A DNA stretch of 64,000 nt, from positions 1 through 64,000 of the forward strand of contig JAEZIJ010000059.1 in NCBI GenBank assembly GCA_023436715.1, in the 5' to 3' direction. This document shows, in pieces, positions 61,380 through 64,000 of the stretch. Position numbers and translations under genes: made by a program. Positions within the stretch are counted from its first letter, which is position 1, and each line of letters starts with the position of its first letter. Under the pieces are notes generated by a model that saw nothing but the letters and a program-made list of their open reading frames with translations, did no database searches and was not told the DNA's origin. The DNA comes from Acidobacteriota bacterium. Lineage in GTDB: Bacteria > Acidobacteriota > Terriglobia > Bryobacterales > Bryobacteraceae.

Positions 61380-62386
61380 ACGCGTTTCGGATTCCGCTCG
61401 TTCTGATTCCGCTGGTCGCGCTTGCGCAGCAGCCGCGCGTGACCAATGCAAAACTCGAAACCAGGGCGGCGGCCGGGCTGGAGCGGGAGGTCCGCTCCAT
61501 CTCTGGGCCGGCATGGGTGGGATATGCCGAACCTGCCGCGAATCCATCGCAGCATTCCTGCTGTGGCTCCTGCGGGGGAGGGTGCGGGTGCGCGCTGGAA
61601 GGGGCGCGGTCTGAAGCGCGATCGACGGGCGGGCCGGTGCAGCTCGAGTCGCGCGATGTGCTGGTATTGTTCCGCGTAGAGCGCGGCAGTGTAGGCAAGA
61701 TTCGCACGTTCTCCGCCGGCTGCGAATTGGATGCGGGCGGGCTGCCCTTCGTCTGGCTGACTGGGGTGGCTCCGGCGGAAAGCGTCCGCTTTCTCGCCTC
61801 GCTTGTGAGTTCCGGGGCGGAGCGGCTGACGGATTCCGCAATCATGGCAATCGCGATGCACGCCGGTCCGGAAGCGGGAAGGCAGCTCGAGCAGTTCGCC
61901 GGGGCTTCAAATTCCGAGCTGGTTCGCGAGAAGACCGCGTTCTGGCTGGGAGCCGCCCGTGGCAAGGCGGGCGCGGATTTGCTCACCCGGATGATGAAGC
62001 AAGACCCGAGTGAGCACGTGCGCGACAAAGTGGCGTTCGCGCTTTCGATCAGCAAAGATCCGGGCGCAACGGATGCGCTGATCGCGGCTGCGCGGAGCGA
62101 TTCGAGCGCGCGCGTTCGCGGGCAGGCGCTGTTCTGGCTGGGGCAGAAAGCCGGCAAGAAGGCCGAAACCGCAATTACCGATGCAATCGAGAACGATCCG
62201 CAAACGGAAGTGAAGCGGCGCGCGGTGTTCGCCTTGAGCCAGTTGCCGCGCGATGAAGGCGTGCCGCGGTTGATTCAGGTGGCCCGCACGAATCGGAATC
62301 CGGCGGTGAGGAAACAGGCAATGTTCTGGCTGGGGCAGTCCCGGGACCCGCGGGCGCTTGAGTTCTTCGAGCAGGTTTTGAAATAG
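61376..62386 (+). CDS. Exported HEAT-repeat protein with an N-terminal Cys-rich motif
   Basis: A 336-residue protein with a short signal peptide (PLVLIPLVALAQQ). A cluster HSCCGSCGGGCGCALEG near residue 60 could bind metal or form disulfides. A beta-rich stretch (VQLESRDVLVLFRVERG) follows, and then at least four HEAT repeats: NSELVREKTAFWLGAARGKA, DPSEHVRDKVAFALSISKDP, SSARVRGQALFWLGQKAGKK and NPAVRKQAMFWLGQSRDPRA. It ends three bases from the convergent HNH gene. It is likely the output or partner of the ECF/anti-sigma pair. Confidence 0.88.
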   Translation: MNAFRIPLVLIPLVALAQQPRVTNAKLETRAAAGLEREVRSISGPAWVGYAEPAANPSQHSCCGSCGGGCGCALEGARSEARSTGGPVQLESRDVLVLFRVERGSVGKIRTFSAGCELDAGGLPFVWLTGVAPAESVRFLASLVSSGAERLTDSAIMAIAMHAGPEAGRQLEQFAGASNSELVREKTAFWLGAARGKAGADLLTRMMKQDPSEHVRDKVAFALSISKDPGATDALIAAARSDSSARVRGQALFWLGQKAGKKAETAITDAIENDPQTEVKRRAVFALSQLPRDEGVPRLIQVARTNRNPAVRKQAMFWLGQSRDPRALEFFEQVLK

Positions 62387-62389
62387 CTG

Positions 62390-62911
62390 CTAGTAGAACA
62401 GGTACTTGCGCCACTGGTCGTCGCTTTTTCCCAGCAGACGCATCAGGTGGCGGCTGGTGTGCAGGCTGAAAGGACGCGGTGGGCGGAGCAATCGCATGCC
62501 GGCCTCTTCAGGCGTGCGGCTGCCTTTGCGATTGTTGCAGCGGTGGCAACAGGCGACCAGGTTCTCCCAGGAAGTCTCTCCGGAACGGGATCGCGGTATC
62601 ACGTGATCGAGCGTCAGTTCGTTGCAGGGCAGGGTGCGCTGGCAATACTGGCAGGTGTAGCGGTCGCGCATCAGGATGTTCTTGCGAGAGAGGGCGCGGG
62701 TCTGGAGGGGTATGCGGCGATATTCCAGCAGGCGAATGACGGAGGGCAGCTTGAGCGCCTGCCTTGCGGAGTGGAGGAAGGCGGAGGAGAACTCCTCCGG
62801 CGCCGCGACTCCCTTCAGGATCAACACCAACGCGCGCCTGGCAGCGCAGATATTGATCGGCTCGTAGCTCGAGTTGAGCACCAGCACCGGCTTGTGTAAA
62901 GCGTTCGTCAT
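62390..62911 (-). CDS. HNH endonuclease family protein
   Basis: A 173-residue protein of the common housekeeping HNH type. N-terminal VLVLNSSYEPINICAARRAL is characteristic. The zinc and catalytic region is RYTCQYCQRTLPCNELTLDH followed by VIPRSRSGETSWENLVACCH and RCNNRKGSR. The biological target is unknown. It shares one base with the comF stop (TAATG), so it is translated behind comF. Confidence 0.92.
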   Translation of the reverse strand: MTNALHKPVLVLNSSYEPINICAARRALVLILKGVAAPEEFSSAFLHSARQALKLPSVIRLLEYRRIPLQTRALSRKNILMRDRYTCQYCQRTLPCNELTLDHVIPRSRSGETSWENLVACCHRCNNRKGSRTPEEAGMRLLRPPRPFSLHTSRHLMRLLGKSDDQWRKYLFY

Positions 62912-63537
62912 TATGTCACTCCCGCCGCAGCGGACCGGACTTGGGCAGGCTCGAAGAGCGCCCGGCGATCTACGCGGGCCAGCGTAAGCAGGGCCACGTA
63001 GCGCGCACCGGCACGCTTTAAGGCGGCGGCGCAGGCGTTCGCAGTGGCGCCTGTCGTCATTACGTCATCGACGAGCAGAATGCGCCGGTTTGCCACCTGG
63101 GCCTTTCCTACGACACGAAAAGCGCCCGAAACATTCGAGCGGCGGCGAGCGTTCGTCAGTCCAGCCTGAGTAGGCGTGGCACGCGTGCGGCCCAGAGCAG
63201 CCCGAAGTGGGATGCCGTACCGCTTTGCGATCGCGCGGGCCAGCAGTGCCGACTGGTTGAAGCCGCGCTGCCAGCGGCGCCGCCAATGCAGCGGCACGGG
63301 CACGACCGCGTCGAACGTCTGGTCGCGTGGGATCGCGCCGGCGAGGAACTCACCGAGAGGGCCCGCCAGGGGCCTGATCCGTGCGTACTTGAAGAGATGA
63401 ATGAGTTCCCGGAGAACACCTTCGTAGCTGCCGAACGAATACGCGGCGTCGAAGGCGCGCAGTCCACGGCGGCATAGCTCGCATCGGCCATCGGGACCGA
63501 GCGGCGCCGGATTTATGAAAGGCGTGCGGCAGGCCAC
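62911..63537 (-). CDS. ComF family phosphoribosyltransferase-like protein (5' end unclear)
   Basis: From the GTG at 63537 the protein has 208 residues. The phosphoribosyltransferase loop ANRRILLVDDVMTTGATANA and the block AVVPVPLHWRRRWQRGFNQS identify ComF, linked to DNA uptake. The same frame stays open back to 63738 and encodes FFPDDCRICGKALLEISRVP and VCHTCLSEPQPLAADYFCVA, the zinc ribbon normally present in ComF. Yet no ATG, GTG or TTG starts that extension. A rare start codon or an indel near 63700 is likely, and the true gene probably reaches about 63730. Confidence 0.85.
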   Translation of the reverse strand: MACRTPFINPAPLGPDGRCELCRRGLRAFDAAYSFGSYEGVLRELIHLFKYARIRPLAGPLGEFLAGAIPRDQTFDAVVPVPLHWRRRWQRGFNQSALLARAIAKRYGIPLRAALGRTRATPTQAGLTNARRRSNVSGAFRVVGKAQVANRRILLVDDVMTTGATANACAAALKRAGARYVALLTLARVDRRALFEPAQVRSAAAGVT

Positions 63538-63825
63538 ACAGAAATAATCGGCGGCCAGCGGTTGAGGTTCGCTCAGACAGGTATGGCAGACGGGAACGCG
63601 CGAGATTTCGAGGAGAGCTTTGCCGCAAATCCGGCAGTCGTCTGGGAAGAACAGCGAAAAGAAGGCCGCAGAAGTCTTATCGAGTGCCGAAGCAACCGAC
63701 CTCGGAAGGTCCCCGATACTCGAGAAGATCCACCTCCCTTAGATTCTTTAGTCTAGCACCATCGGGACTTTCCGCGCCGTCCCTCTGCCGTGATAGCCGC
63801 TACTTTGGGGAAATTTGGACCCAAG

Positions 63826-64000
63826 CTACCGAGGTCCGTGTTTCGGTGTAGTTTTGTTCAGAAAGGACTTTAACTGGTCAAACCGAGACGCTGGCAAAAG
63901 AATCCTGCCGTTTTGCAGGCACACCCAATCTGGCCCAACTGCAGGAACATACGGCGGGATCTTCAGGTCGGACGCACTCACTGCCGGTCCCTGATCATGC
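63826..64000 (-). CDS. C-terminal fragment of an unidentified gene at the window edge
   Basis: Reading leftward from the window end, an uninterrupted frame of 57 codons ends at TAG (63826-63828). It includes SASDLKIPPYVPAVGPDWVC, then LQNGRILLPASRFDQLKSFL. The composition looks like real protein, but no family is recognised and the start lies outside the window. It would be upstream of comF on the same strand. Confidence 0.4.
   Translation of the reverse strand, partial: HDQGPAVSASDLKIPPYVPAVGPDWVCLQNGRILLPASRFDQLKSFLNKTTPKHGPR

Overview
The window looks like a chromosomal stretch from a high-GC Acidobacteriota, most likely a Bryobacterales/Solibacter-type soil bacterium. This is inferred from content, not from a marker-gene search. 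The clues are a VWFA-related protein of the acidobacterial type, an Oar-like TonB-dependent receptor with a carboxypeptidase-regulatory N-terminus, a PadR regulator fused by overlap to an ADOP-type (MacB/FtsX) permease, BshC of bacillithiol synthesis, and a BACON-type C-terminus on a subtilase. High GC produces many long antisense open frames, which were discarded.

Layout. 1-9.1 kb (minus strand): TonB receptor, VWA protein, the MsrPQ periplasmic methionine sulfoxide repair pair, a YihY/BrkB membrane protein and a GAF-ANTAR regulator. 9.1-13.4 kb: a tight glycosyltransferase/cyclase/FabG run, a divergent UbiD-family decarboxylase and tRNA-His(GTG). 13.5-22.9 kb: a broken VOC gene, PadR-ADOP, OmpA-like protein, a decayed HEAT-repeat gene, PagL-like deacylase, PPK2, a prenyl-synthase-like protein, an Hsp15-like S4 protein and a secreted SecDF-P1-head-like protein. 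22.9-24.2 kb: a Tat-exported Gfo/Idh/MocA oxidoreductase.

24.3-33.8 kb is one long minus-strand potassium operon. It runs from a membrane histidine kinase (the C-terminal half of KdpD) and KdpE, through a Usp-like protein, a 27-residue membrane peptide and KdpF, to KdpA, KdpB, KdpC and then two tandem stand-alone copies of the KdpD N-terminal half. KdpD is therefore broken into separate genes with its sensory half duplicated, and one copy has lost the usual Walker B-like motif.

34.9-43.4 kb holds a compact nonribosomal peptide locus: a C-A-T-TE synthetase, an A-T module and a cytochrome P450, all overlapping. A membrane-anchored Ser/Thr kinase is divergently transcribed across an AT-rich region with two back-to-back sigma70-like promoters. 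Hand-read adenylation codes suggest leucine (A-T) and glycine (C-A-T-TE), so a modified dipeptide is the simplest product. The condensation domain has HQxxxDG instead of HHxxxDG, and the thioesterase has Cys in place of Ser and lacks the usual His. This is the best candidate for an undescribed system here.

43.6-64 kb: threonine aldolase, HemW, BshC, a large secreted subtilase with FG-GAP-like repeats, an orphan NarL-type histidine kinase, an exported methyltransferase, CAP protein, GlgA, thioredoxin, RlmN, ThuA-like protein, rhodanese, then an ECF sigma/anti-sigma/HEAT/HEAT operon, and finally an HNH endonuclease and ComF gene. No rRNA, CRISPR array, intact insertion sequence or prophage was seen.
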